Assembly: GCF_001510895.1 (NCBI RefSeq)
Contig: NZ_LPWA01000046.1
Span: 62,001 to 126,000, forward strand
Source: Mesorhizobium loti
GTDB lineage: Bacteria; Pseudomonadota; Alphaproteobacteria; Rhizobiales; Rhizobiaceae
Length of the DNA stretch: 64,000 bases
Direction: 5' to 3'
The notes below the pieces were generated by a model. The model had not been told where the DNA came from and did no database searches. It saw nothing but the letters and a program-made list of their open reading frames with translations. Positions 56,530 through 64,000 of the stretch are shown piece after piece. The translations under genes were made by a program, and so were the position numbers. Position 1 is the first letter of the stretch. Each line of letters starts with the position of its first letter.

Positions 56530-56574
56530 GCAATTCCAGGAAAAGTGCGCAGCGGTTTTCCGTCCGGGATTGCG
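56528..56574. repeat. Short palindromic repeat, copy 2
   Basis: Matches copy 1 (55601-55648) at almost every base: GCAATTCCAGGAAAAGTG, then AGCGGTTTTCCGTCCGG and GATTGCG. One arm base differs (GGGATTGC instead of GGAATTGC). Lies directly at the stop of the small conserved gene and before the convergent lrp stop. Confidence 0.75.
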
Positions 56575-56591
56575 TAAAACAAGCTGAACCC

Positions 56592-57068
56592 TCAGCGCTC
56601 CCTTAACCCACCGAGCGGTGAGCGCGGCTCGATCGGCGACGACTGGATGATGGCGGTGTTGGTCATCGCATAGGGGATGATCTTGTCGATCACCCGCTCC
56701 AGTTCGGCAACCGAGCCGACATGCGCCAGCGCGATGAAGCAATCCTCGCCGGTCACCCGGTCGCATTGCGCGATTTCCGGCAGCTCGCGGATGATCCCGG
56801 CCACGACGGCAAGCTGCCCGGGCACCGGCCTGATACGTAGCCAGGCCGACAGCTTCAGGCCGAGCGCCGCCGGATTGATCCTCACCGTATAGGCCTCGAT
56901 CACCCCGTTCTCCTGCAGCTTTCGGATGCGCTCGGCCACGCTTGGCGCCGAGAGCCCGACGGCACGCGCCAGTTCAGCCGTGCTGGTGCGCGCATCCTTC
57001 TCCAGAAGCCGCAGTATCTTGAGGTCGGCTACATCCAGATCGACGTTTTCGTTTCGAAGGCGTTTCAC
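56592..57068 (-). CDS. Lrp/AsnC-family regulator
   Basis: 158 residues. N-terminal helix-turn-helix (DLKILRLLEKDARTSTAELARAVGLSAPSVAERIRKLQENGVIEAYTVRINPAALGL) and C-terminal RAM/AsnC domain (IIRELPEIAQCDRVTGEDCFIALAHVGSVAELERVIDKI). Amino-acid-sensing regulator. Divergent from an RhtA-like exporter across an 88-base gap, a frequent arrangement in which Lrp senses the exported amino acid. Confidence 0.92.
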   Translation of the reverse strand: MKRLRNENVDLDVADLKILRLLEKDARTSTAELARAVGLSAPSVAERIRKLQENGVIEAYTVRINPAALGLKLSAWLRIRPVPGQLAVVAGIIRELPEIAQCDRVTGEDCFIALAHVGSVAELERVIDKIIPYAMTNTAIIQSSPIEPRSPLGGLRER

Positions 57069-57156
57069 GATAACTCTCTTTCTTCAGAAGGCGGACGGCT
57101 ATCAAGGCCGTTTATTGACCATATAAATCGCCAAGTTCGCCTGCGATAATGATCCC

Positions 57157-58071
57157 ATGAATTCTGAAGCGCAAGTTCGCACGACAAATCAGGCCACCGG
57201 CGACACGGACACTGCGCGCCCTGCCCTCGCCGGGTTCGCCAATGCGCTGCCGCCGCATGTCTGGTTCTGCGTCAGTGCGATTTTTCACTATCTCGGGCCG
57301 GCCTTCGCTGTGTTGCTGTTCGCTCAGGTCGGCGTGCTCGGCATGGCTTGGCTGCGCATAGCCACCGCCGCGCTCATCTTCGCGCCGCTCACCAGGCCAT
57401 GGACAGTCTTCGCCCGGGCGGACCGCTCGGCCCGCCTGCTTCTGTTGACCTTCGGCATCTGCCTGGCGGTGATGAACTGTGCGTTCTATCTGGCTCTCGC
57501 TCGCCTGCCGATCTCGCTGGTCGCCGCTATCGAATTCGTCGGCACGATCGGCGTCGCGCTTGTCGGCCTTAGAAGCCGGCGCAATGTCGCGGCGCTGGTC
57601 ATCGCGGTCGCCGGCACCTTGCTGCTGATCGATATCAAGTGGTCCAGCGATCCGGTCGGCCTGTTCTGGGCCTTTTTGAACGGCGCGCTGTTCATTGGCT
57701 ACATCGTTCTGGGCCACCGTATCGCCCAGACCGGCATTGGCATCGCAGGCCTCGGCACCGCCATGGCGATCGCCTTCCTCGTCGTACTGCCGGTCGGTTT
57801 CAGCGAGGCGCTGCCCGCGCTCTCGGCCCCGCAGCTGCTAATCGCCGCCATCGGCGTCGGCATCTGCTCGTCGGTCATCCCCTATATCTGCGACCAGCTC
57901 GCCATGGCGCGGCTGCCGCGCGCCAGCTTCGCGCTGATGCTCTCGCTCCTGCCGCTCACCGCGACGCTGATCGGCGTCGTCGTGCTGCGGCAGGTTCCCA
58001 GTCTCACTGATTGCTTCGGCATTGCGCTGGTTGTGGCAGGCGTCGCCATGCATAAGCCGGCGCAGGAGTGA
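57157..58071 (+). CDS. EamA/RhtA-type amino acid exporter
   Basis: 304 residues with about ten membrane helices and the DMT-family repeat: FHYLGPAFAVLLFAQVGVLGMAWLRIATAALIF and PISLVAAIEFVGTIGVALVGLRSRRN, plus CSSVIPYICDQLAMARLPRASFALMLSLLPLTATLIG. Very close in pattern to RhtA, the threonine/homoserine exporter. The divergent Lrp gene is the likely regulator. ATG 57157. Followed by a 146-base palindrome shared with a convergent gene. Confidence 0.9.
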   Translation: MNSEAQVRTTNQATGDTDTARPALAGFANALPPHVWFCVSAIFHYLGPAFAVLLFAQVGVLGMAWLRIATAALIFAPLTRPWTVFARADRSARLLLLTFGICLAVMNCAFYLALARLPISLVAAIEFVGTIGVALVGLRSRRNVAALVIAVAGTLLLIDIKWSSDPVGLFWAFLNGALFIGYIVLGHRIAQTGIGIAGLGTAMAIAFLVVLPVGFSEALPALSAPQLLIAAIGVGICSSVIPYICDQLAMARLPRASFALMLSLLPLTATLIGVVVLRQVPSLTDCFGIALVVAGVAMHKPAQE

Positions 58072-58090
58072 TCCGGCGCGACTGCGCCGC

Positions 58091-58236
58091 TGAGGTGTGT
58101 TGAGATTCAGGTCAGGCCGAGTCGAAAACGGAGGCTTCCGAGAACCGGAGCGGAGCGTACTTCAAGTACGTGAGCGCCGGAAGCGGAGGAGGCCACCGTT
58201 TGCAGGCCGGGCTCACCTGAATATCAACACACCTCA
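58091..58236. repeat. Large palindromic intergenic repeat, copy B
   Basis: The outer arms TGAGGTGTGTTGA (58091) and TCAACACACCTCA (ending 58236) extend through ATTCAGGT/ACCTGAAT and enclose a core with GCTTCCG...CGGAAGC centred on GTACTTCAAGTAC. The core matches the repeat at 26354-26469. The right arm ends exactly with the stop codon of the dienelactone hydrolase gene. Located between convergent genes. Confidence 0.8.
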
Positions 58237-59121
58237 GGCCAGCTTCTCTTTGAGGAACGCGATCGTCCGCCCCCACGCAAGGTCCGCCGCCTTCTTGTCA
58301 TAGCGGGCGGCCGAGGTGTCGTTGTTGAAGGCGTGGTTGACGCCGTCATAGACATAGACGGTGTACTCGACATGCGCGGCATCGAGCGCCTTCTTGTAGG
58401 CATCGATGCCGGCGTCGATGCGCTCGTCCAGCCCGGCATAGTGCAGAAGCAATGCGGCCTTGATCTTCGGCACGTCTTCCGCCTTCGGCTGCATGCCGTA
58501 ATAGGCGACGGCGGCGCTGAGGTCCGGCGCATTGACGGCAAGCGTGTTCACCGTTCCGCCGCCCCAGCAGAAGCCGACCGCACCGACCTTGCCGTTACCG
58601 TCCTTGTCGCCCTTGAGATAGGCGACTGTCGCCACCCCGTCGGCCGCGACCTGCTTGGGGTCGAGCTTGCTGAACATGTCGCGCGCCTTGTCCTCGTCGG
58701 CGGGCGTGCCGCCGAGCGGCGACAGGAAATCGGGCGCCAGTGCGACAAAGCCTTCGAGCGCCACGCGCCGGGCGACATCGCGGATATGCGGATTGAGACC
58801 CCGGTTCTCATGGACGACGACGACAGTTCCCGCCTTGCCCGACTGGCCAGCGGGCTTGACCAGATAGGCCTTCATCTCGCCGCTGCCACCGGGATAGGTG
58901 ATATCCTCACCTTTCACCCTGGGATCACTCTCGGCCACGATCGCCGCCTGCGCCGAATTCGCCGCCAGCATCGGCACGATTGCGGCGGCAGCCGCTCCCG
59001 ATCCGGCAAGCCTGGTCAGCTGCTCCATGAAGCGCCGCCGGTCGAGCGTCAGGTGCGTGTATTCGTCATAGGCATCGATCATCGCCTGGGTGATGACAGG
59101 CTTGACAACAGGTTCGGTCAT
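58234..59121 (-). CDS. Tat-exported dienelactone hydrolase-family enzyme
   Basis: 295 residues. The N-terminus has a twin-arginine signal (TLDRRRFMEQLTRLAG, then AAAAAIVPMLAANSAQA), about residue 29 onward, an unusually late Tat motif that is normal for this YghX-like group. The hydrolase triad is visible: Cys in GFCWGGG, Asp in YAGLDERI and His in VNHAFNN. Acts in the periplasm on an ester or lactone, substrate unknown. ATG 59121 follows GAGGAGAGCC. The 237-base gap upstream (59122-59358) shows no feature. Confidence 0.9.
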   Translation of the reverse strand: MTEPVVKPVITQAMIDAYDEYTHLTLDRRRFMEQLTRLAGSGAAAAAIVPMLAANSAQAAIVAESDPRVKGEDITYPGGSGEMKAYLVKPAGQSGKAGTVVVVHENRGLNPHIRDVARRVALEGFVALAPDFLSPLGGTPADEDKARDMFSKLDPKQVAADGVATVAYLKGDKDGNGKVGAVGFCWGGGTVNTLAVNAPDLSAAVAYYGMQPKAEDVPKIKAALLLHYAGLDERIDAGIDAYKKALDAAHVEYTVYVYDGVNHAFNNDTSAARYDKKAADLAWGRTIAFLKEKLA

Positions 59122-59358
59122 GGCTCTCCTCGATGTCTGGACTGGGTTGACGCGCAAGATAGGGTTGAAGTTTGCACGGTCCAGTCACGGACAGGTGACG
59201 ATTTGGTGCGCTCGAACGCATGCGTCGCAGCGCCACGAGCACCTCGCGGCGAGCCATCACATTTTGGTCATTTCCGAAAGCCTTGATGGAGCTGTCACAT
59301 AAGCAAGGAAGGCTGCCGACGCAGCTAGCCGATCCATGCGGCAAAAAAGGGGAATGCC

Positions 59359-59796
59359 ATGAACGTCCAGGACATCGTGAACACCGTCTCGCAAAAGGCA
59401 GGGCTCGACCAGGCGACCACGGAGAAGGTCGTCGGCACCATCTTTTCCGTGCTCGAACATGAAGCGGAGGGCACCAGCGTTTCGTCATTCTTCGACAAGA
59501 TTCCTGGCGCCGATGCGCTGGCCCAGCAATATGACGTGATGGCCGCTGGCGCCGCGCCTGGTTCCGGCGGCGGCTTGCTGTCGTCGCTGCAGGGCGCGCT
59601 TGGCGGCGTGCTTGGCGAAAAGGCCGGCGCGCTGATCAATGGCGTCGCGGCGCTGAAAGAGTCCGGCCTCGACATGGCGCAGATCCGTCAGGCCGGCGAG
59701 ACCCTGATCAAGCAGGCCGAAGCAGCCGCCGGTCCCGATCTCACCAACCAGGTGCTCGGCCAGGTGCCCAGCCTGAGGAGCCATCTGGGCCTCTAA
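59359..59796 (+). CDS. Conserved protein, DUF2780-like
   Basis: 145 residues: MNVQDIVNTVSQKAGLDQATTEKVVGTIFSVLEHEAEGTSVSSFFDKIPGADALAQ in the first half, then a Gly/Ala-rich stretch and ALINGVAALKESGLDMAQIRQAGETLIKQAEAAAGPDL. The helical N-terminal pattern and the KIPGADALA segment resemble DUF2780-type proteins; no function is known. No signal peptide. ATG 59359 follows AAGGGGAATGCC. Convergent with gcd (17-base gap). Confidence 0.65.
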   Translation: MNVQDIVNTVSQKAGLDQATTEKVVGTIFSVLEHEAEGTSVSSFFDKIPGADALAQQYDVMAAGAAPGSGGGLLSSLQGALGGVLGEKAGALINGVAALKESGLDMAQIRQAGETLIKQAEAAAGPDLTNQVLGQVPSLRSHLGL

Positions 59797-59813
59797 GCCT
59801 GGCGCCTGCTCCA

Positions 59814-62132
59814 CTACTTAGGCAGCGTGTAGGCCATCACATAATCGCCCGGCTTGGTGCCGACCGAGCCGTGGCCGCCGGCAACGATGACCACGAACTG
59901 CCTGCCGTCGGCGACCGTGTAGGTCATCGGTGTCGACTGCCCACCGGCCGGCAGCCTTGCCTGCCAGAGCTGTCGGCCGGTGGTGAGATCGTAGGCGCGC
60001 AGATAGTCGTCGACCGCAGCGCCCAGGAAAGCCACGCCGCCGGCGGTGATCATCGGCCCGCCAATGCCGGGAACGCCGACCTTGAACGGCAGGGGCAGCG
60101 GCGTCATGTCATAGACGGTGCCGTTGCGATGCTTGTAGGTGATAGTCCCCGTCCTGAGATCGACGCCGGCGACATAGCCCCAGGGCGGCGCCTGGCAAGG
60201 AATGCCGAGCGGCGACAGGAACGGTTTCAGCACCACCGCGTAAGGCGCGCCCTCGTTGCGGTTTAGCCCTTGCTCGCTGCCTTTGGTGTTGTCGCCAGGC
60301 GGCGGCACGTCCGCGCGCGGAATGAGCTTTGAAATGAAGGCGAGATAGGTCGGCATGCCGAACATCACCTGCCGCGCCGGATCGACCGCGACGCCGCCCC
60401 AGTTGAAGACGCCGAAATTGCCGGGATAGATCAGCGAACCCTGCAGCGAGGGCGGCGTGTAGCGCCCCTCGTAGCGCAATTTCCGGAGCTCGATCCGGCA
60501 CGCCAGTTGATCGAACATGGTGATGCCCCACATGTCGGCGCCGGTCAGCGGCTTGGGATTGAACGACAGGTCCGAGGCCGGCTGTGTCGGCGAGGCATGG
60601 TCGCCTTCGATCGCGCCGCCCGGCGCCGGCATTTCCTTCACCGGAACGATCGGCTCGCCGCTGCGCCGGTCGAGCACATAGAGGTCGCCCTGCTTGGTCG
60701 GCTCGACCAGCGCCGGCACGATCGCACCGCTGGCCGAGGTGATGTCGACCAGCGTCGGCTGGGCCGGCACGTCCATGTCCCAAAGATCGTGATGCACCAG
60801 CTGGCGCACCCAGCGCACTTTTCCGGTGTTGAGGTCGAGCGCCGTGATCGAGGAGGAGAATTTCTCGACATTGGCGCTGCGGCCCATGCCGAGCTGGTCG
60901 GGCGTCTGGTTGCCGAGCGGCAAATAGAGCAGGCCGAGCTTCTCGTCGGCGCTCGCCGTCGACCACATGTTGGGCGAGTTGTTGGTGTATTTTTGCCCCG
61001 CAGGCAGCGGCGTCGTCTGGTCCGGATTGCCTGAATCCCAGTTCCACAGCAGCGCGCCCGTGCCGGCATCATAGGCGCGGATGACGCCGGACGGCTCCTC
61101 GGTCGAATAATTGTCGTTGACCGCCCCGCCGACGATGATCTTGCCGGTGACGATCAGCGGCGCCGAGGTCGAGTAGTAATAGCCCGATTTCGGATAGGGC
61201 ATGTTGGCAAGCAGGTTGAGCGTGCCGCCTTCGGCGAAGGACGGACACACCTGGCCATTGGCGGCGTCGAGCGCGATCAGCCTGGCGTCGGAGGTCGGCA
61301 GATAGATGCGCCCGGCGCAGGGCTGCCCGGCCGCTATCTTGGCATCGGCGTAGTAGGAAACGCCGCGGCAAGTTTGGTGCTGGCGGTTGGGATCGAGCTT
61401 GACCTTCGGATCGTAGCGCCACTTCTCCTTGCCGGTCGCAGCATCGATGGCGATGGCAAAATTGTGCGGCGTGCAGATGAACAGCGCATCGCCGATCTTT
61501 AGCGGCGTCACTTGGTAAGTCGTCTCGCCGATATCGTCGGGACCTTTCACGTCGCCGGTGCGGTAGGTCCAGGCCGGCTGCAGCTTGGCGACATTGTCGG
61601 GCGTGATCTGGTCGAGCGGCGAATAGCGCTGGCCGAACGGCGTGCGGCCGTAGAAGTGCCATTCGCCCGCCGGCATATCGCCGCCGAGATTGGCCGTCGG
61701 CGTCACCTTGTCGGTGTCGAGCGTGCCGCCGATGTCCTCCGGGTCGACGGTCATCGAATAACCGGCCACCGCAAGCGAGGCCAGCACCGCCAGGATCAGC
61801 GGCGCGCGCCCGTCCGGACCTTTGAGCGCTCGTCTGACCCATGGCGTCAGCAGCCAAAGCGCAACAAGCACAATGATGCCGCCGCGCGGACCGAGCTGCC
61901 ACCAGTCGAAGCCGATCTCCCACACCGCCCAACATAGCGTGCCGAGCACGAACGCCGCGTAGAGCCAGAGTCCCGTCGACTTGCGGCGGAAGACAAGAAA
62001 GGCGGTGATCAGGAAAGCGAGACCCGCAATCACATAGTACCAACTGCCGCCCAGTGAGACCAACCAGATGCCGCCGCCGCCAAGCGCCAGGCCGATGAGG
62101 AGGAGGACGAGGGAGGTGATGGTGACAGCCAA
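59814..62132 (-). CDS. gcd: Membrane-bound PQQ-dependent glucose dehydrogenase
   Basis: 772 residues. About five N-terminal membrane helices (to roughly residue 135) anchor a periplasmic eight-bladed PQQ propeller beginning EWHFYGRTPFGQRYSPLDQITPDNVAKLQPAWTYRTGDV. Conserved segments include QTCRGVSYY, LIVGGAVNDNYSTEEPSGVIRAYDAGTGALLWNWDSGNP, HDLWDMDVPAQPTLVDI and GIPCQAPPWGYVAGVDL. Oxidises glucose (or related polyols) to gluconate and passes electrons to ubiquinone; in rhizobia this drives phosphate solubilisation. No pqq synthesis genes in the window. Divergent from uvrD. Confidence 0.95.
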   Translation of the reverse strand: MAVTITSLVLLLIGLALGGGGIWLVSLGGSWYYVIAGLAFLITAFLVFRRKSTGLWLYAAFVLGTLCWAVWEIGFDWWQLGPRGGIIVLVALWLLTPWVRRALKGPDGRAPLILAVLASLAVAGYSMTVDPEDIGGTLDTDKVTPTANLGGDMPAGEWHFYGRTPFGQRYSPLDQITPDNVAKLQPAWTYRTGDVKGPDDIGETTYQVTPLKIGDALFICTPHNFAIAIDAATGKEKWRYDPKVKLDPNRQHQTCRGVSYYADAKIAAGQPCAGRIYLPTSDARLIALDAANGQVCPSFAEGGTLNLLANMPYPKSGYYYSTSAPLIVTGKIIVGGAVNDNYSTEEPSGVIRAYDAGTGALLWNWDSGNPDQTTPLPAGQKYTNNSPNMWSTASADEKLGLLYLPLGNQTPDQLGMGRSANVEKFSSSITALDLNTGKVRWVRQLVHHDLWDMDVPAQPTLVDITSASGAIVPALVEPTKQGDLYVLDRRSGEPIVPVKEMPAPGGAIEGDHASPTQPASDLSFNPKPLTGADMWGITMFDQLACRIELRKLRYEGRYTPPSLQGSLIYPGNFGVFNWGGVAVDPARQVMFGMPTYLAFISKLIPRADVPPPGDNTKGSEQGLNRNEGAPYAVVLKPFLSPLGIPCQAPPWGYVAGVDLRTGTITYKHRNGTVYDMTPLPLPFKVGVPGIGGPMITAGGVAFLGAAVDDYLRAYDLTTGRQLWQARLPAGGQSTPMTYTVADGRQFVVIVAGGHGSVGTKPGDYVMAYTLPK

Positions 62133-62314
62133 GACGGTACTCCTTCGACTGTTGCGCGGTTGCGGCGCCTCTCAGGCAACGGCATGCCGTCCCTGCCCTG
62201 CCGGCAGCTTTCCCTCACCGGCAGCGCCTGTCAAGCGAACCAGAGCGGCGCAAAAATGGAACAAAACGTAGACACTTCTGGCCTTTCGCTGCCGAATCAC
62301 TACATTCGGGGGCG

Positions 62315-64000
62315 ATGTCCGGCTTTTCGGAAGACATGCCCTTCTTTGACGAACCGAATGCGCGGCCCGCGGCCCCGTCCGGCATTGCCGCGCGCGCCAT
62401 GGCGGCCCGCAGCGCGCAGAACCGCGCGGCCGACTACCTCAGCGGCCTCAATCCCGAGCAGCGGCTCGCTGTCGAAACAACTGAGGGGCCGGTTCTGGTG
62501 CTGGCCGGTGCCGGCACCGGCAAGACGCGGGTCCTGACCACGCGCATCGCCCACATCCTTGCCACCGGCAGGGCCTACCCCTCGCAGATCCTGGCGGTCA
62601 CCTTCACCAACAAGGCCGCGCGCGAGATGAAGCAGCGCATCGGCATCCTGATCGGCGACGAGAATGTCGAGGGCATGCCGTGGCTCGGCACCTTCCACTC
62701 GATCGGCGTCAAGCTCTTGCGCCGTCACGCCGAGCTTGCCGGCCTGAAATCCGATTTCACCATCCTCGACACCGACGACGTGGTGCGGCTGATCAAGCAG
62801 CTGATCCAGGCCGAGAACCTGGACGACAAGCGCTGGCCGGCCAAGCAGTTCGCGCAGATGATCGACAACTGGAAGAACAAGGGCCTTGGCCCCGACGAGA
62901 TTCCGGAAGGCGATGCGCGCAGCTTCGGCAACGGCAAGGGCCGCCAGCTCTACAAGGCCTATCAGGAACGGCTGCAGACACTGAATACCTGCGACTTCGG
63001 CGACCTGCTCTATCATCCGATCCGCATCTTCCGCGCTATCCGGACGTGCTGAAGGACTATCACCGCAAGTTCAAATACATCCTGGTCGACGAGTACCAGG
63101 ACACCAACACCGCGCAGTACATGTGGCTGCGCTTGTTGGCGCAGCGGCCGCGATCCTCCCCCCTCGAGGGGGAGGTGTCCGCGAAGCGGACGGAGGGGGT
63201 CGCCGCAGAAGGCACCGCCCAGTCATCAAACGCCAAGGCGTCGAGCACTGCCGCGAGGACCCCACCCGACCGGGTTTCGCCCGGCCACCCTCCCCTCAAG
63301 GGGGAGGGAAATCCACGCTCGTCCGCCGTCAATATTTGCTGCGTCGGCGACGACGACCAGTCGATCTATGGCTGGCGCGGCGCCGAGGTCGACAACATCC
63401 TGCGCTTCGACAAGGATTTTCCGGGCGCCACCATCATTCGGCTGGAACGAAACTATCGCTCGACGGCGCATATCCTGGGCGCCGCCTCGCATCTCATCGC
63501 CCACAATGAGGGCCGCTTCGGCAAGACGCTGTTCACCGACCGCGACGACCCCGAGGACGACAAGGTGCACGTCCATGCCGCCTGGGACTCGGAGGAAGAG
63601 GCGCGCGCTATCGGCGAGGCGATCGAGGCCTACCAGCGTCAAAAGCACAACCTCAACGACATGGCGATTCTCGTTCGCGCGTCCTTCCAGATGCGCGCCT
63701 TCGAGGACCGCTTCATCACGCTCGGCTTGAATTACCGCGTCATCGGCGGCCCGCGTTTTTACGAGCGGCTGGAAATACGCGACGCGCTCGCCTTCTTCCG
63801 CGTCGTCGCCAACGGCGGCGAGACCTTGCCTTCGAGCGCATCGTCAATGTGCCGAAGCGCGGGCTCGGCGAAGCCACCATCCGCCAGATCCACGACACGG
63901 CGCGCGCCATGCGCATACCGATGCTGGAGGCAGCTGCGACACTTGCCGAAAGCGACGAGCTGAAGCCGAAGCCGCGCGCGGCACTGCGCGAGGTCGCAGC
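62315..64000 (+). CDS. uvrD: UvrD/PcrA-type DNA helicase, incomplete, frame broken near 63034 and 63823
   Basis: Superfamily 1A helicase, 3' end beyond the window. Seen: LNPEQRLAVETTEGPVLVLAGAGTGKTRVLTTRIAHIL (Q motif and Walker A), VDEYQDTNTAQYMWLRLLA (motif II), CCVGDDDQSIYGWRGA (motif III), LERNYRST (motif IV). Two single-base gaps break the frame: a missing C in TTCCGC|GCTAT near 63034 (restores IFRRYPDVLKDYHRKF) and a missing G in GGCGAG|ACC near 63823 (restores EDLAFERIVNVPKRGLGE). Between motifs II and III lie about 60 extra residues encoded by a palindromic repeat that stays in frame. Role: nucleotide excision and mismatch repair, 3'-5' unwinding. A degenerate LexA-like sequence lies upstream (62259-62273). 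Confidence 0.92.
63155..63308. repeat. Palindromic repeat element inserted in the uvrD reading frame
   Basis: The left end (63155-63197) carries CCTCCCCCCTCGAGGGGGAGG and the hairpin GTCCGC-GAA-GCGGAC. The right end (63261-63308) carries CCGGG-tttcg-CCCGG and CCCTCCCCTCAAGGGGGAGGG. The right end is the approximate reverse complement of the left over nearly 50 bases, so this is one element with inverted termini. It is translated as SSPLEGEVSAKRTEGV ... TPPDRVSPGHPPLKGEG, a signature often seen in rhizobial and Brucella coding sequences that have taken up such elements. No own gene. Confidence 0.85.

Noticed and set aside
62259..62273. LexA-like sequence upstream of uvrD (GAAC-N7-AGAC)
   Set aside because: The second half-site differs at two or more positions from GAAC, so it is too weak to list as a site.

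Overview
This looks like a 64-kb piece of a rhizobial (Rhizobiales, most likely Mesorhizobium-type) chromosome. It is GC-rich and densely packed. It carries a circularly permuted tmRNA gene whose tag reads ANDNYAEARLAA, the tag typical of alphaproteobacteria. It also has alphaproteobacterial neighbourhoods (hflK-hflC-DUF2065-htrA, sspB-DUF4169-ribbon-helix-helix) and several intergenic palindromic mosaic repeats of the RIME/RPE type. The genus is an inference from these features. No CRISPR array, phage or insertion sequence was seen.

Layout. 1-6.2 kb: two tandem kup potassium transporters, pdxJ, a STAS-like protein and a RecD-like helicase behind a LexA-type box. 6.3-12.5 kb: a cobalt-type nitrile hydratase set (alpha, beta, accessory) and an RND efflux pump with its adaptor. 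12.7-16 kb: a LysE exporter and the acetolactate synthase genes ilvB-ilvN, preceded by a readable attenuator (16-residue leader peptide plus terminator). 16-20 kb: an AcoR-like sigma-54 activator and an NTF2-flavin monooxygenase fusion, each with a -24/-12 promoter. 20-23 kb: a TmpA/TmpB-like oxygenase pair, predicted to turn 2-trimethylaminoethylphosphonate into glycine betaine plus phosphate, with a divergent LysR regulator. 23-30.5 kb: an XRE-cupin/GNAT operon with an operator across its start codon, a HerA-type ATPase, a diguanylate cyclase, miaA and serB with overlapping divergent starts, and a PIN toxin-antitoxin pair. 30.5-37 kb: htrA, hflC, hflK, folA, a DUF4424 protein and cobF. 37-41.5 kb: molybdate uptake (modABC, a ModE-like regulator, mop) with two ModE-like boxes, then thyA. 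42-46.4 kb: ssrA, an ATPase, an MFS exporter with a divergent TetR regulator, and sspB. 46.4-64 kb: a CLC protein, MarR, a large AsmA protein, a DyP peroxidase, a D-lactate/glycolate dehydrogenase-like flavoprotein, a thioesterase, Lrp and an RhtA-like exporter, a Tat-exported dienelactone hydrolase, a PQQ glucose dehydrogenase, and the start of uvrD/pcrA.

Two points matter for every use of this annotation. First, seven genes, uvrD among them, carry at least eight frame breaks. Most are restored by one or two G/C bases, so sequencing or assembly error is the simplest explanation and these genes are annotated as single genes. Second, mobile palindromic repeats sit at several convergent gene ends and, in one case, inside the uvrD reading frame.

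The most interesting candidates are the phosphonate-to-betaine pair, the sigma-54-controlled NTF2-monooxygenase, the palindromic element inside uvrD, and the family of large palindromes at convergent gene junctions.
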